From assembly GCA_963921935.1 (NCBI GenBank), contig OY998179.1, positions 53,116,222-53,180,221 of the forward strand: a DNA stretch of 64,000 nt. Reading direction: 5' to 3'. The position numbers were made by a program, and so were the translations under genes. This stretch comes from Galeruca laticollis (taxonomy: Eukaryota; Arthropoda; Insecta; Coleoptera; Chrysomelidae). Each line of letters starts with the position of its first letter. The first letter of the stretch is position 1. Below are positions 32,759 to 44,140 of this stretch, piece after piece. The notes under the pieces are model-generated. The model was not told the DNA's origin. It ran no database searches and saw nothing but the letters and a program-made list of their open reading frames with translations.

Positions 32759-33081
32759 TTCTTAACAATTTTTATTATTTCGTGGAATTAGCTAGTAACA
32801 GTGAGTTCCATTTAAAAAACTAAAACCATGATTGTTTTGTTTCTACTTACAGTAATCAGTTTTTTGTCATCCACAGTTCAAAAATTGGCACTGTTCCTCC
32901 ACAGAGGCAAACACTATAAGTAACCGTCACTGAACATCCTTTGATAAATTATTTTTCACTGCAAGTCCTGTAAATTTGTAATTTTTGCAGGTAAAAATGC
33001 ACTACAATATTTCTCTTCGAAGTATTTTTTATGTTCTGGTAAATTAGCACACACCACAATATACTTTTTTTCTGATTCTAG

Positions 33082-33873
33082 CTTGCATTTTGATGGTATT
33101 GGCCTCAGCTTCAACGGTATGGATAATTTTTGGAATAAAGAAACTCGAAAGAGTCATGTTTCTCAAGGTCCACCATATAAATATTCTGAATGCGATGCTT
33201 CCAGCGGGAACTGTTGCTGGTACCATAATATTTGGCATAGCAGCGGAATTAGCAGGAAGGAAAATAACTCTCCTGGCGATAGCAGCCCCTTATGCAATAG
33301 CATTCACTGTTTTCCAGTTCGCTAAATCTTTGACAGTTGCTTGTATCGGTAGAGTGATAGCAGGACTAGCTGTAGGAGGGAGTTACGTCGTTTTACCGAT
33401 TTATATAGGAGAAATAGCTGAACCGTCTTCCAGAGGAGCGATGAGTTGTATGATGACTTTAAGTTCTTTGATAGGCATACTAATATGTTACATAATCGCT
33501 GCTTATTCTACTTATACTATATACAATGTTGTAGCGATAGCTACTTCGATCATCTTCTTCGTCACATTTATTTGGATGGGAGTGGAATCACCGTATTATT
33601 ATATAAGGAGACAACCAGATGGAAAAATATCAGACATAACTCAGTTTGAAAATGGTAATAATGGACGTAGATTACTGTACTTCCAAGAACAAAAATTTAT
33701 GAGCTGTTTCCGATCAGCCGTTCATATAAAATCCTTAATTATGATGAGTTTGCTGATCATAATCCATCATTTGTCTGGAGTTAGTATGATTCCAATTCTA
33801 TTACAGTATGTGGCGTCTTACCTAGGAAAAAGGAATTTGAATGTTGACTATAAAATGATATTGTTAAGTTCAG
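33082..33873 (+). CDS. Tret1-like MFS sugar transporter, exon covering TM1-TM7
   Basis: Preceded by TTTTTTTCTGATTCTAG (splice acceptor) and ended by CAG|GTTAGT (donor at 33874). The 264 codons read CILMVLASASTVWIIFGIKK (TM1), ILNAMLPAGTVAGTIIFGIA (TM2), AAELAGRKITLL (the MFS G-R-K loop), GRVIAGLAVGGSYVVLPIYI with GEIAEPSSRGAM (signature of sugar transporters), WMGVESPYYYI (variant of PESPRYL), and IIIHHLSGVSMIPILLQYVA (TM7 QQ/SG region). It would move trehalose or another sugar across the plasma membrane. The exon begins in phase 2, so at least one upstream exon with the start codon is missing; I could not find it. The PESPR Pro and Arg are replaced, which is common in diverged insect paralogues. 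Confidence 0.9.
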
Positions 33874-34369
33874 GTTAGTACCTTTTGTTCTCACTTAAAC
33901 CATTCAAAATGAATAAGGAGCACTTACTTATTTATTCGTAACTTTTATTTGCTGTGATAAAATTGATTGAAATAGTATACATGAAGTATTTATAAATTTC
34001 ATTGTGAACTCGTTTAGTATTCTAATCCAATTTTTCAAGTTTAGACAAAAAAACGATAATTCTAACTAAATCAGCTCTAATTCAGTACCATTTGTTTCAT
34101 TTCTTGTGATGACAGCAGTTGATTAACGACACAATTAAAGATCGCGATATTGTGGGTAGGGGAAGGGTCAAAGTGGGGACTTACTTACCTTCCAAATTAC
34201 AAGGGCTGTGACTTTGATTGTGGAAGAGTATTCGCGGCGATAGGTAGTTTGAAGAAAGATTGTGAGTCATTTCGCTATTTATATAGCATGAGACAAGTAC
34301 CTACCTAAACCATTGTATTGTTCGCATATTTCCGTATCCAGTTTGACAGATACCCGAGAAGATCGAATT

Positions 34370-35458
34370 TCAAGGTCTTGGACCAGGCTAGGGACACTGC
34401 AAACCGTGCTATCTATAGAGCCCGTCGAGTAACTTATATCGGTAGATAATTCCCAAAAATTAATGAAAACTGTAACGTCGTTAGTATTCAAATTTTATTG
34501 ATTTTTATAACTGCGTATGCGCGATATCATATTGCTCGTCCCCATCCCCACATGTTATATGTTATACTGTTATAATTTCTTAGTTCAAGTGTAGAGGTTA
34601 TTTTAAGGTTACAGTATTTTGGTGTATTTTTTAATTGCTATAGTGTAATATTTATCTGTTGTTTCGTTGCTTTATTGTTATTAATTGAAAAGACAATGTC
34701 AAAGTGTATTCTGAAGGAGTGATAAATGGTGTACTCGGTAAGTTCTATTAAAAAAATTTGGGCATTTCTTTTTTCACAATTCAACCATTATCTTCATTTT
34801 TATAAAACACACAGAATTTTTACTAATTTAATCGACAACTTTAGAGATCATGGTTGTTCTTTACATTAGCTGAAAATTGCTGCATTAATAAAGTAAATAT
34901 TTCTTTTTACAGTTTTGTTCCTCCAACTCAGGAAGATAAAATTATTATGGCTGAAAAACAGTGGTAATAAATCATTAAATTTGTCGACGAAGAAACGATG
35001 GAGGATGTGATCCCTTTCAAAAACAGTGTTTCTTTAGATTTTAGAAAGACGAAGAGGGGTTATTAAGACAGTTTGATTTGCCTTCCCATATGAGTGGAAA
35101 TTAATAAAAATTGATGGTATGTTTTATTGTATTCAATATAGCATGCTCTAATTTTGGACATTTTAAAATGTAAATTGAGTGAACGAAAAGACTAGTACTG
35201 AGTGTGTAATTTTATTAAAATTCCAGGTAAGCGCTTTCATCCATTAGACCATTCTGAAAGCTCTCGTCAAGAAAAAAATATACAGAAACTGTCAAAAACA
35301 TCAAACCCTGTAACTGCTACATACAATGAAATAAAATGTTTGATGTCACATTATTTAACTAAAATTTGTTAAAATTACTGTATAAAAAGTGTGTACAATT
35401 GTAATTCACATAACGAAACGTCTAATTTGATTACCAACTAAATGATATGTGTGCACAC
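34370..35458 (+). repeat. ~1.08-kb interspersed repeat, copy 2 (inverted to copy 1)
   Basis: Inverted relative to 6109-7185; conserved landmarks TAACCTTAAAATAACCTC-type sequence near 34600, TTATCTGTTGTTTCGTTGCT near 34653, AAGACAATGTCAAAGTGTAT near 34690, and the end segment ACATAACGAAACGTCTAAT at 35409-35427. The minus-strand frame 34279-34491 and that at 7022-7387 share a segment because of this duplication. Confidence 0.72.
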
Positions 35459-35690
35459 CCTCTTTATAGGGTAATTTCAACAAATTTCACTTAAATAATG
35501 ATGTAACATCAAATATTTTATTTCATTGTGTGTACATTGTACCTGTTGTATATTTTTCTGTTGTCGACAGCTTTGAGAATGACCTAATAGCTGAAAGCGC
35601 TTAGCTGGAATTTTAATCAAATGACATACTCAGTACTCGTCTTTTCATTCACTCAATTTATATCTAGTGTGTACACCATACTCAGACAAT
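35459..35690 (-). repeat. Extra inverted copy of the repeat end
   Basis: CTTTATAGGGTAATTTCAAC through CTCAGTACTCGTCTTTTC (about 35461-35645) matches 6178-6395 in direct orientation and is inverted relative to 35167-35395 next to it. So copy 2 ends in an inverted duplication of about 230 bp. Confidence 0.7.
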
Positions 35691-36872
35691 TCCATTGAAA
35701 AAATAATAATCTGGGTTTTATTTTATGTTATTATTATATTCCCTCTACCAGCTATGGGATGGAAGGTATTGATCCCTTGCCGATTTTCATATATAGCCCA
35801 TGGTGTGACAATTTATGGGAAATGAAAGTGAGTATTAATTTTTGTTGAGGCATTACGTCTAAGTATTTGGTCTAGCGGTAACCAAAAATCCAAAATATCC
35901 AATAAAGACAACAAATAAAAAAATAGTTAAAAATCAAGAATTCCTAAAAAAATCGAAAGCTTTAAAAAAGGGAATCAAAAAAACCAAACAAATGTATACA
36001 TTCAACTATTTTTTGATTTTTTTTGGCTTAGTACAAAAACATGTGTAAACTTATTATTTCGATAGTAAGCGCATTTTGTTTTCTTTTGTGGACATAAATT
36101 TTCAAACATATTTGTGTGTTTACTTATTCGTTGTTGTTATTTTATGTGTTTACTTGTAGAACCTCAACCAGAAACGAAAAAGGACTCCATGAGACGGGGG
36201 GATTTTTAAGAGCCCTTAAGAAACATTTTAACAATCATAGACTGCCAGGAGCTGCAGAGTAACTTAAACTGCCTTATGCAATGGTTTCATGAGAACGGAA
36301 TGCTTTTATATGTAGAAATATACAAATATGCAATATACTAGGTTTAAGATTGTGTTATAAACCTATTTAATACTTCCAGTAAAGAAATAAAGATGTGTTT
36401 TAAGTGGAAATGAAATGTAAGATATATTATAATAAATGTTGTCTGTTTAGCATTCTTATATGTAATATTTTAATTACTTTTGTTCTAACATTCACAGTAA
36501 TTATACTCAAATGTTTTCTTTCACATAAAGTTGCCAAAAAGAGTAGGTAATAACTTATTGCTAACACTTTTTGATTAGGTAAGTAGCAGTTATACTCCTG
36601 CAGTTTGTCCAGCTCTGTGTGTTTATACGAGTGTAATAATAAATTAATATAAACTTATGATACATACTTTTCTACTTTTATCTTGATTTAACATCATTTG
36701 AAAATCTAAGAATACTCCAATCTAGAATGTATGTTACTCAAATTATTTTTTAATTATTGCATGGTTTTTACACTATAATTTATTTGTTTTTATTATGTTT
36801 GTTAAGAAAAGTACTTTGGGAAAGAAATTATTTGTTGTGTATTTTTATAACAAAATAAATAAATTGTTTATA
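35691..36872. other. AT-rich intronic stretch
   Basis: No supported gene. Two short exon-like pieces (35743-35825 with a GTGAGT end; 36164-36262 after TTTACTTGTAG) have open frames that do not join in phase. Confidence 0.3.
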
Positions 36873-37039
36873 TGATTATTGTTTTATTTTTTCCAATTTA
36901 ATTAACCATTTATGGCCCATCATTTGATATTCCATTCAATTTAACTCAACATCTAATCATTATTCAGTTAGGGGAGTTAAATTGAATGAAATGCCAAATG
37001 ATGGACTATGAATGGCTATTTTGAAAATAAAATAATTGA
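36873..37039. mobile_element. Foldback MITE
   Basis: ACCATTTATGGCCCATCATT (36905) and GCCAAATGATGGACTATGAA (36993) are inverted partners; arms extend about 70 bp on each side (36873-36947, 36974-37039) around a 26-base AT-rich loop. Non-coding, no clear target duplication. Confidence 0.6.
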
Positions 37040-37373
37040 AATACAGTATATTTGAATATACCGCCATTCCGCCAAAACCTGAAATTACAGAAATCTTTCC
37101 AAAATCACTCAGTTGTTTACTCCACGGGCTCTTTAGATGGCGCCACAATCAGTGTCTCATATATCTGTGGGTTATCTGTATCTTGGTAAATGTGAGACTG
37201 CACACTGACATCGTGGCGCTCCTAAATCATCTAGTTTTATTGACTGAAACACGAATTTTGGATAAGTTTGTACGAATTAGACTCCTCAAAGTTGTCTTGC
37301 GTATAAGAAGATCGCGAAAAACGTTATATATAGTCTACTGTACGATGAATTGTTCCTTTTAGAGGAAGGTCTA

Positions 37374-37663
37374 TTATGTTATGGACAGGCATATTTTTGA
37401 CTGGGCGCACGGAGCTTATAATAATTTGAGGTGGGCCACTTACAGCGGCGAGCTTCAGGAACGAGATCCTAGAACCCATTGAAATATCATTTGCGATTAA
37501 CATGGGCCACGATTTCCTTCTTCAACATAACTATGCAAGGCCCCATGCCGTCAAGTTAGTTATGTAGTACATGAATCAGTACCACATTGTGGTAATGAAA
37601 TTGCACGCCAATAGTCCCTATTTGAATCCCTTAGAGCACCATTTGGGAACATTTATCGATTGA
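37374..37663 (+). pseudogene. Tc1-like transposase fragment
   Basis: Reads GGRSIMLWTGIFLTGRTELI, LTAASFRNEILEPIEISFAI, DFLLQHNYARPHAVKLVM and NSPYLNPLEHHLG. These align with the Tc1 blocks 'GG.SIMVWAGIS', 'HDNARPHTA' and 'SPDLNPIEH'; the catalytic Asp of HDN is replaced (HNY), while the final Glu is kept. Stops inside. DDE_3, DD34E type. A relic abutting the gypsy gag that follows. Confidence 0.78.
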
Positions 37664-37689
37664 AGAATGAGAGGATTTGCCTCAACATA

Positions 37690-38345
37690 CTTTCACGAAA
37701 CATTTCAGAAGAAGATGACAGCAACAGAAAATCACGTGAATGAACAAATCGAGGAACATGAGAGAAATATTGCAGATTTAAGTATACAAAACACGCCAGT
37801 AGAAGAAAATAAGATCATACAAATAAAACCCTACACGCCAGCAATACACCTCAATACAGAAGATATTGGCAGTTTTACCCGTATTGAGGCGCCAACGTTC
37901 GACAAAAAAACGTTGTGAACCTATTATGTAAAACAGTTTGAAGCAGCAGATAATAATTACTCCGATAGGGAGAAGGCAGTGAACTTACTCATCGAGCTTC
38001 GGGGAAATACCTTCGATGTACTTCAGACGATACCGCTTGAAGAAACGGATCACTTCGAGGAGCTGAATATGATGAAACTTTTCGAAATTTAGAAGTGGAT
38101 ATCGCCCGACTAGTTCGATTTGCTTATTCATCAACACCAGAGAACATGATGGAATGTCTAGGCATCGAGGAGTTTATTCATGGTTTCGTTAGCCCATCCC
38201 AAAACATTGATCGATGCATTAACTGCTACTCTAAAATATTAAGCAGCCACTAGGGCTTCGTGATATAGTGAAGTTAGGTCCATCCAAAACTGTATCAGAT
38301 TGTCAACTTGATAAAAAGTATGGTAGACTGGAAACCGAAGAAGAA
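37690..38345 (+). pseudogene. Ty3/gypsy element 2: gag
   Basis: TATENHVNEQIEEHERNIAD starts a charged N-terminus, followed by RIEAPTFDKKTL, a stop, TYYVKQFEAADNNYSDREKA, VNLLIELRGNTFDVLQTIP and EETDHFEELNMMKLF. 'FDGK..W..Y..QFE.aA..N.WsD.EKA..L...LRG.A..VL..ip' is the capsid signature of this gypsy group. Many stops. Confidence 0.75.
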
Positions 38346-38499
38346 TAGATGCTGGAACCGTATCGAGCAAGGGCATATACGCAGTTCGTGTTAGCGTCTC
38401 AGGAGTCCTGTGATCCAAGAACTCCAGTCACAGGGAAACTAAACCAGGTCGGCTACGCGGAGGCAGCACCGTCACAGGATCGTTCCAAAGACCCTCTCA

Positions 38500-38870
38500 T
38501 ACTGATAGCCTGTCTCAGATGCCGTAACAACAGTGTATATATGGATGTCGAAGTGAAAAGCAAGAAATATACTCTGCTAGTAAGCCACTAGAGTAACTAG
38601 AACCCTTATAGGGGCGGAGACAATAAACTCCAAGAAGAAGCTTCTACCAACCAGATGTCGACTGTGCACCGCCACAGGTGAGAGTGGCAACGTTTACGGA
38701 GAGACAAAAATCAAATTCGGAATTGTTGCAGAAAAATTCACGCATACGATAATCGTAGCTGACATTGAAGAATACGTGATTCTGGGAAAGGACGTGAATA
38801 ATCTACTTGATTTACAATTGGGCTCTAGAAACAGGATGATTATACTAGGTTCCTGAGAGGTATTCGCTCA
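38500..38870 (+). pseudogene. Ty3/gypsy element 2: protease
   Basis: NNSVYMDVEVKSKKYTLLVS leads to the active-site position (DTGAT expected) which is destroyed. Downstream, in other frames, GETKIKFGIVAEKFTHTIIV, ADIEEYVILGKDVN and LLDLQLGSR match the rest of the retropepsin (VADI.D..ILG.D). Not functional. Confidence 0.6.
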
Positions 38871-38929
38871 TCCAAATGAATGTGGCACGGTGTTGGTAGA
38901 TGTACATTAAAGTACCGTTTTACCTACAC

Positions 38930-39556
38930 GAAGCGAAACCATGATAGTAGCGCGCCTACGGGGAATCATGGAGACAGGTACATCGGTTATGATGGAATCA
39001 TGGAACCACAACGAAGAGGTTGGCAGAGTATTGATTACGTCAGCGAAGTAGATCCCAATTCGTGTGATAAACTTGAATGCTTACCCAATTACCATCAAGA
39101 AAGAAATTGAACTATCTACTAGTCCATAAGTGTCTCCAGTAGTGCTCGTCAGAAAAAAGTATGGAACTACGAGATTTTGTGTGAACGATCGCCAGCTAAA
39201 CAAAATGACAAAGAAAAATAACTATCCTCTACCTCGAATTGACGAAACGCTAAACATTTTGGCCGGCAACAATTTGTTTTTTCACCACCGGATCTGGAAT
39301 ATGGTGATTCAACATCATGCTATTCGGGCTCTGTGATACGCCCACGGCATTGGAAAGACTCATGAAAAATGTCTTGAGACGGTTATCTTGGAAGACATGC
39401 CTGGTCTATTTGGACGACATAGTAGTGCTGGGAGATACATTTGACGAACACCTGAAGATTTTGGATGTTGAATTCAAGCGACTTCAAGCTTATGTTAAAT
39501 CGGAGCTATTTCATAATCGAGTCAATATCTGGGCTATATAGTGAACAATGAAGTAG
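38930..39556 (+). pseudogene. Ty3/gypsy element 2: reverse transcriptase
   Basis: SPVVLVRKKYGTTRFCVNDR and QLNKMTKKNNYPLPRIDETL (39133-39260), then MLFGLCDTPTALERLMKNVL and CLVYLDDIVVLGDTFDEHL (39317-39455, YLDD box), continuing to VNNEVV at 39556 where a 2.27-kb element is inserted. The primer-grip and thumb continue beyond the insertion at 41834. Multiple stops. Confidence 0.82.
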
Positions 39557-41830
39557 TAGTCCAGGCGGTAGAGTGGTAAAAGTAGGGTGTAATGAATGTT
39601 GTTTGATAACGCAAATATTTTTACGCAGAAAGTTGCCGAATATTGTGTACAACAATAATCTATGTTTGCCTACTCCAAAAAGTGCTTGCTAAATGCTGTA
39701 GAACAACAAATGTGCCAAAATATCGAAAAATTACCCATTTTTCGATACATTTGTGTCTAAAACTTTGAAACAAAGCCTTAAATTTAAAAAAAATTACTCC
39801 TTCTTTTTTGTTCATTTGATGATTTCCTATAAGGTTATAAGAGTCGCGAGTCGAAAAACTTTTATTTTCCATGAATAATATGCGAAAATTAGTAAAAAAT
39901 CATACGCAAACTTGAAGAAATTTTTTCGGTAAGTAAAAATTGATAAGTATTCATAAAATTTTCAAAAAAGATAGGTGAACATATGTAAATTACGCACAAA
40001 CATTTTTGTAACGATCGATCGTTTAGTTTTCACTGCCACAATTATTAATTAACAAATTATAAAAAAGTTGATCGCGCGTACCTTGTTTAAACAACGATGA
40101 ATAAGGAGCACGCAATTTTTAACAGTTACTTAGTGTCATAACAAACAATAAGCCATTACAAAAATATCTATTTTACGTTTTAACAATTTTTTACAATTTC
40201 TTTAAATTATGTCAAATTTTTTCCATTATAAATAATTTCTCGTTAACAGCATCGGTTTGATGTATTTTGAAAATTGTTTCCCACCTGAATACTGCTTTGC
40301 AAGCACTTTCATTTCAGCCCAAAACGACGAAATTTGACCGTGTAGATCCAAAGATAGAGGCCCACAAAGTTAATAATTCATGGTTCATTCAATCAAATTA
40401 ACTGTCTCGACCCTTAATTCGTGGGATCTGCTCATATTAGTGTTTTAAATGAAACTCACGGTTTTTAGTTAATTCCACAATATAATAAAAGTTATTGAAA
40501 ATTCTAATAAATTGACAATTGTTTCGATAATATTGATTTATCGAAACAATTGTCATTTTTTTAGAATTTTCAATAACTTTTATCATATTGTGGAATTAAC
40601 TAGAAACCGCGAGTTTCATTTAAAACACTAGTTTACTTAATCGTTAAATCGAAATTGAAAAAAATACTCTCTTATAGCTGGTTGCAAATACTTTTTATAT
40701 TCGTCTTTTGCATTTTCGACAGATGAAAGCCTAATGAAAGAAAAATCGATGAAAATACCGTAATCAGAGGAGTTCGTCGGCCGAGCGGAGTGGGAGCAGG
40801 AGTGGGGATGGCGGAGAGCAGCTGTGCTGTCGCGAGACCCGGGTGTTTAAAAACGCGAATGCGCGGTTAAACATAAGTTATCCCGGTAACGGTAGCACTT
40901 ATCGAGAGAAATTCATTTTAATTCGATGTAGCGAAATGAGAGGAATCAGAATGTGCCATCAAAAAACAATATTACAAAGAAATTTTGCACGAATTTCAAG
41001 ATAAAAAAATATGCTATTCCCATTTGCATCAAAAAAATAGTTGTATGAAAAATTATTTTGTTGCTTAATGTTCATCCAATCATGTAACTAATTAAACGTT
41101 CCAATAATAAAAATTTAAAACAAAAATTTTTACGCTTTTTAATGCTGCTATAAACGAGAAATTATTTATAATGGAAAATATTTGACAAAATTTTAAAAAA
41201 TTGTAGAAAATTATTAAAACGTAAAATGGATATTTTTATAATTGCTTATTGTTTATTATGACACTAAGTAACTGTTTAAAATCGCGTGCTCTTTTTTCAC
41301 CGTTGTTGAAACAAGGTACGCGCAATCAACTTTTTTATAATTTGTTAATTAATAATTGTGGCAGTGAAAAACTATGAGATCGATCGGTACAAAAAGGTGT
41401 GTGCGTATTTGTCATATGTTTAACTATCTTTTCTGAAAATCTTATAAATATTTATCAACTTTTACTTACCGAAAAAATTTCTTGAAGATTTCGTATGATT
41501 TTCTACTATATTCCGCATATTATTCATGGAAAATTAAAGTTTTTCGATTCACGATCCTCATAACCTTATAGGAAATCGTCAAATAAACAAAAAAGAGGGA
41601 GTAAATTTTTCTGATTTAAGGCTTTGTTTTAAAGTTTTAGACACAAATGTATCTAAAAATGCGTCATTTTTCGACATTTTGGTACATTTGTTGTTCTACG
41701 GCATTGAGCAAACACTTTCTGAAGTAGGCAAACATAGATTATTGTTGTACACGATATTCAGCAACTTTCTGCATCAAAATTTTTGCGTTATCAAACAACA
41801 TCCATTTCGATTGCTCTATCGCCTGGACTA
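39557..41830. mobile_element. 2.27-kb element with ~0.69-kb terminal inverted repeats
   Basis: Ends TAGTCCAGGCG and CGCCTGGACTA; arms 39557-40252 and 41135-41830 are imperfect reverse complements over their whole length. TAG is present on both sides (39554-39556, 41831-41833), and removing the element plus one TAG restores the gypsy reading frame exactly. The central 0.88 kb has no transposase; it holds a Penelope-derived palindrome (40391-40632) and a GC-richer stretch around 40780-40860. A non-autonomous foldback DNA element; superfamily not assigned. Confidence 0.88.
40391..40632. repeat. Penelope-derived mini-palindrome
   Basis: Two head-to-head copies of the PLE terminal repeat (ATTAACTGTCTCGACCCTTA ... 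AATTGACAATTGTTTCGATA then the inverse). The centre with the CTGACGA box is deleted, leaving a GATAATATTGATTTATC loop. Lies in the loop of the 2.27-kb element. Confidence 0.8.
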
Positions 41831-41833
41831 TAG

Positions 41834-42470
41834 TGGCAGTGGATCCAGAGATGTAGAGAATATTGCATCCATTCAGCAATGGCCGCGACCAACCGACAAT
41901 CATCAAATTCGGGAGTTTTCTTGGACTTTGCACATACCATCGATGATTTATCAGGAAGTTTGGAGATATTGTCAAACCACTAAAGCAATAGAAGAAGCAA
42001 GAGCTTTCCATTGGGATTATGGCTGTGCAACGGCTTTTAATACCCCGAAGAAACATTCAACAACGGCGTTTATATTTGGAAATCCATTACCAGAGGAAGA
42101 CTTTGTTCTTGATACTGATGCGAACAACGTGGGAATTGGAGAAGTGCTCTCACAGATGAAAAGGGGGAGAGAAATAGTGCTGGGATATTTCAGTGAAGTA
42201 CTCTCTAAACTACTGCGTTACGAGAAGAGACTTTTTGGCGGTATTGACGGAACACTTTTACCAGTATCTCTATGGAAGGAAGTTCTTGATCTGGACTGAT
42301 CATACCGCACTCAAGTAGTTGATGCCGTTCGAGAATCCCGAGGGCTAAATCGCTTGATGAATTGAACGACGACTTCAACATCGAACATCGAGCTGGCGTG
42401 AGTCGCCGAAATGCCGATTTTCTATCTAGAGAGCAATGCGCAGCAGACTGTTCCCACTGCAACAAGGCGG
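41834..42470 (+). pseudogene. Ty3/gypsy element 2: RT end and RNase H
   Basis: ENIASIQQWPRPTDNHQIRE, then in other frames YHRx-like sequence, FHWDYGCATAFNTPKKHSTT, and DFVLDTDANNVGIGEVLSQM (first RNase H Asp), IVLGYFSEVLSKLLRYEKRL (Glu region replaced). HRAGVSRRNADFLSRE (42390-42435) is the end of RNase H ('KH.NADALSR'). Follows directly on the RT after the inserted element. Confidence 0.82.
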
Positions 42471-43338
42471 ACTCTAAGTGAACTGCAGTTTCAAGAACTA
42501 CAGCTGTAGCCAACAAGGTATGGCCACCAACCAGGATCATGGAAGAATTGGAGAATGGTCGTCACTTAATGATTCGGCAATAGAAGGGAGAAAATCTGCG
42601 ACCTACCTGGCAAGAAGATTTTCACTGCCGAAGAAAACCCTTCAGCGAGTCCTAGAAAGGTGTGATTGGATAAACAGCTCCGACAATGTACAGGACTGGT
42701 GTAAGAAATGTACGACTGGTGTTACGAGTAAAGGACCACATCGCAAGAGGAAGGCACTCATGGAATAATATATTGTTGGAAGCCCTTTCATCCGTACTAT
42801 ATTAAGAAAAAAATCAATGATGTCATCTACCGCGTGAGAATATTCCCCGATGGAAAACCGAAAAAAGTCCACCAAAACCGACTAGCGCCATTCGAAGGAA
42901 ACCATGACCTACAGGAATAAGTGAAACATATCAGAGAAGAGCCTGACCCTGCCTTCGAATAATTTATGGTCGCATATGGAGGTACCGGGAAAGCTAGATA
43001 TGAAATCATTACAGAACAACGATAGTATCAAAAACACACATTGGTTAGCCATGACTTTAGAAAGAAGTTTGGGCAATTAGAAAAACTTTAAGATTATATC
43101 AGACACTGAGGCTCAAACACAATTTGCGGTACTTTTTCTACCTGGTAACCAGCAATGAATTTCAAGATCGAACCATCTACCGGGATATGTGGGAAGCGCT
43201 ACGAAGCCTTAAAGATCATGTGGTGCAACCCAATGTGATAGATAGAGATAGAGATAGAGGGATAGAGAGCAACCAGTTGGATTGGCGTGGATACGACCGG
43301 AAAGTGTATAAATGTGTCCAGTTTCCGATTTTAACATG
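42471..43338 (+). pseudogene. Ty3/gypsy element 2: integrase (core largely lost) and C-terminus
   Basis: GEWSSLNDSAIEGRKSATYL precedes a zinc-binding remnant, SSDNVQDWCKKCTTGVTSKG. The DDE core is missing, then a shifted frame gives KKINDVIYRVRIFPDGKPKK and VHQNRLAPFEG (42805-42895), the integrase C-terminal domain. 43124-43339 encodes a residual tail (DMWEALRSLKDHV). A deletion has removed most of the catalytic core. Confidence 0.72.
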
Positions 43339-43375
43339 AAGTCCCATGTACACACAAGCCTCAGTACGAACGCTC

Positions 43376-43392
43376 TTTTAAGAAGGGGGCAA
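43376..43392 (+). other. Polypurine tract of gypsy element 2
   Basis: TTAAGAAGGGGGCAACG-type sequence, followed by TTACGAAACC, the usual start region of this gypsy group's LTR. The 3' LTR would extend to the right. Confidence 0.5.
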
Positions 43393-43929
43393 CGTTACGA
43401 AACCGCACACTGGTGTAGTCATCGAAGCCAATCCTGTCTGAACCGATATCTAAAAGATTAAATTTTAGCGACAGGGGGCGGATTCTTTGAAAGGTCTTAT
43501 TTTTGTGACCATTCTTTTAATTGTGATATTTCTAAGAAAGTCGATTATTTGTTGGGAGTCGCAATCTCGAAGTTTCCGGAATACAAATGTTCTAGAAAGG
43601 GTTTTATTATTTATCTTACTACCTGCTCACATTACATTCTAATGAAGTCATGAGCAGAACAATTGAACATAAAATTAAAATTAGTTAAATAATGACAAGT
43701 GTATTTAATATAAAAAGCAGAAGTTGAGTGTGAACATAAGTTAAGTATAAGTGAATAGTTATGGGTATAAATACATCAAATTAGTAGATATACCGTGTGT
43801 ATGAATTCATCCCACCCATCAGCATGAAGAATTTTTAAATAAATAAAAATAATATTAAAATACCATAACATAATTAGTAAAGAGTATGGGTCGACGATGT
43901 GCTGAAGTGGTTCGGACAAGAGGAGGCAA

Positions 43930-43970
<41 letters not shown>

Positions 43971-44140
43971 CTTTGGTACGTAATTATATTGAAAATCACG
44001 CTCCGACGGTCCGCACTCCTCTGTCGATCGATGTGTACTGACGATCTGAAAGTAGGTAGTTGTAGCGATGCGAGACTTCAACTGTGGTGTACGGGATTCT
44101 CTACGTCCTATGAAATGTTCAGACAGCCAAAGTTGAGAAC
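43393..44140. other. Presumed 3' LTR/flank of gypsy element 2, with (TA)n
   Basis: Non-coding. Includes a (TA)n tract at 43931-43968. Right border of the LTR not resolved; the hairpin array that follows could belong to it. Confidence 0.35.

Larger units (their letters stand above)
27638..32822 (+). mobile_element. Penelope-like element (PLE), with nested insertion
   Basis: Terminal repeat sequence occurs inverted at 27638-27815 and direct at 27990-28145 and 32650-32822, the mixed direct/inverted terminal repeats (pLTRs) typical of PLEs. Between them lie an RT and a GIY-YIG endonuclease in the expected order. A 2,089-bp mariner-like element interrupts it at 30243-32331. Without the insertion the element would be about 3.1 kb. 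Several frame breaks make it inactive. Confidence 0.88.

Noticed and set aside
33446..33649. Alternative frames inside the transporter exon
   Set aside because: Overlap the MFS coding frame, which has strong motifs and splice sites.
35743..36262. Two exon-like pieces (ending GTGAGT, and starting after TTTACTTGTAG)
   Set aside because: Reading frames do not join in phase and neither has a known motif; likely chance in AT-rich DNA.
40780..40880. GC-richer stretch resembling a promoter or CpG spot in the 2.27-kb element
   Set aside because: Only a composition change; no motif to support a promoter call.
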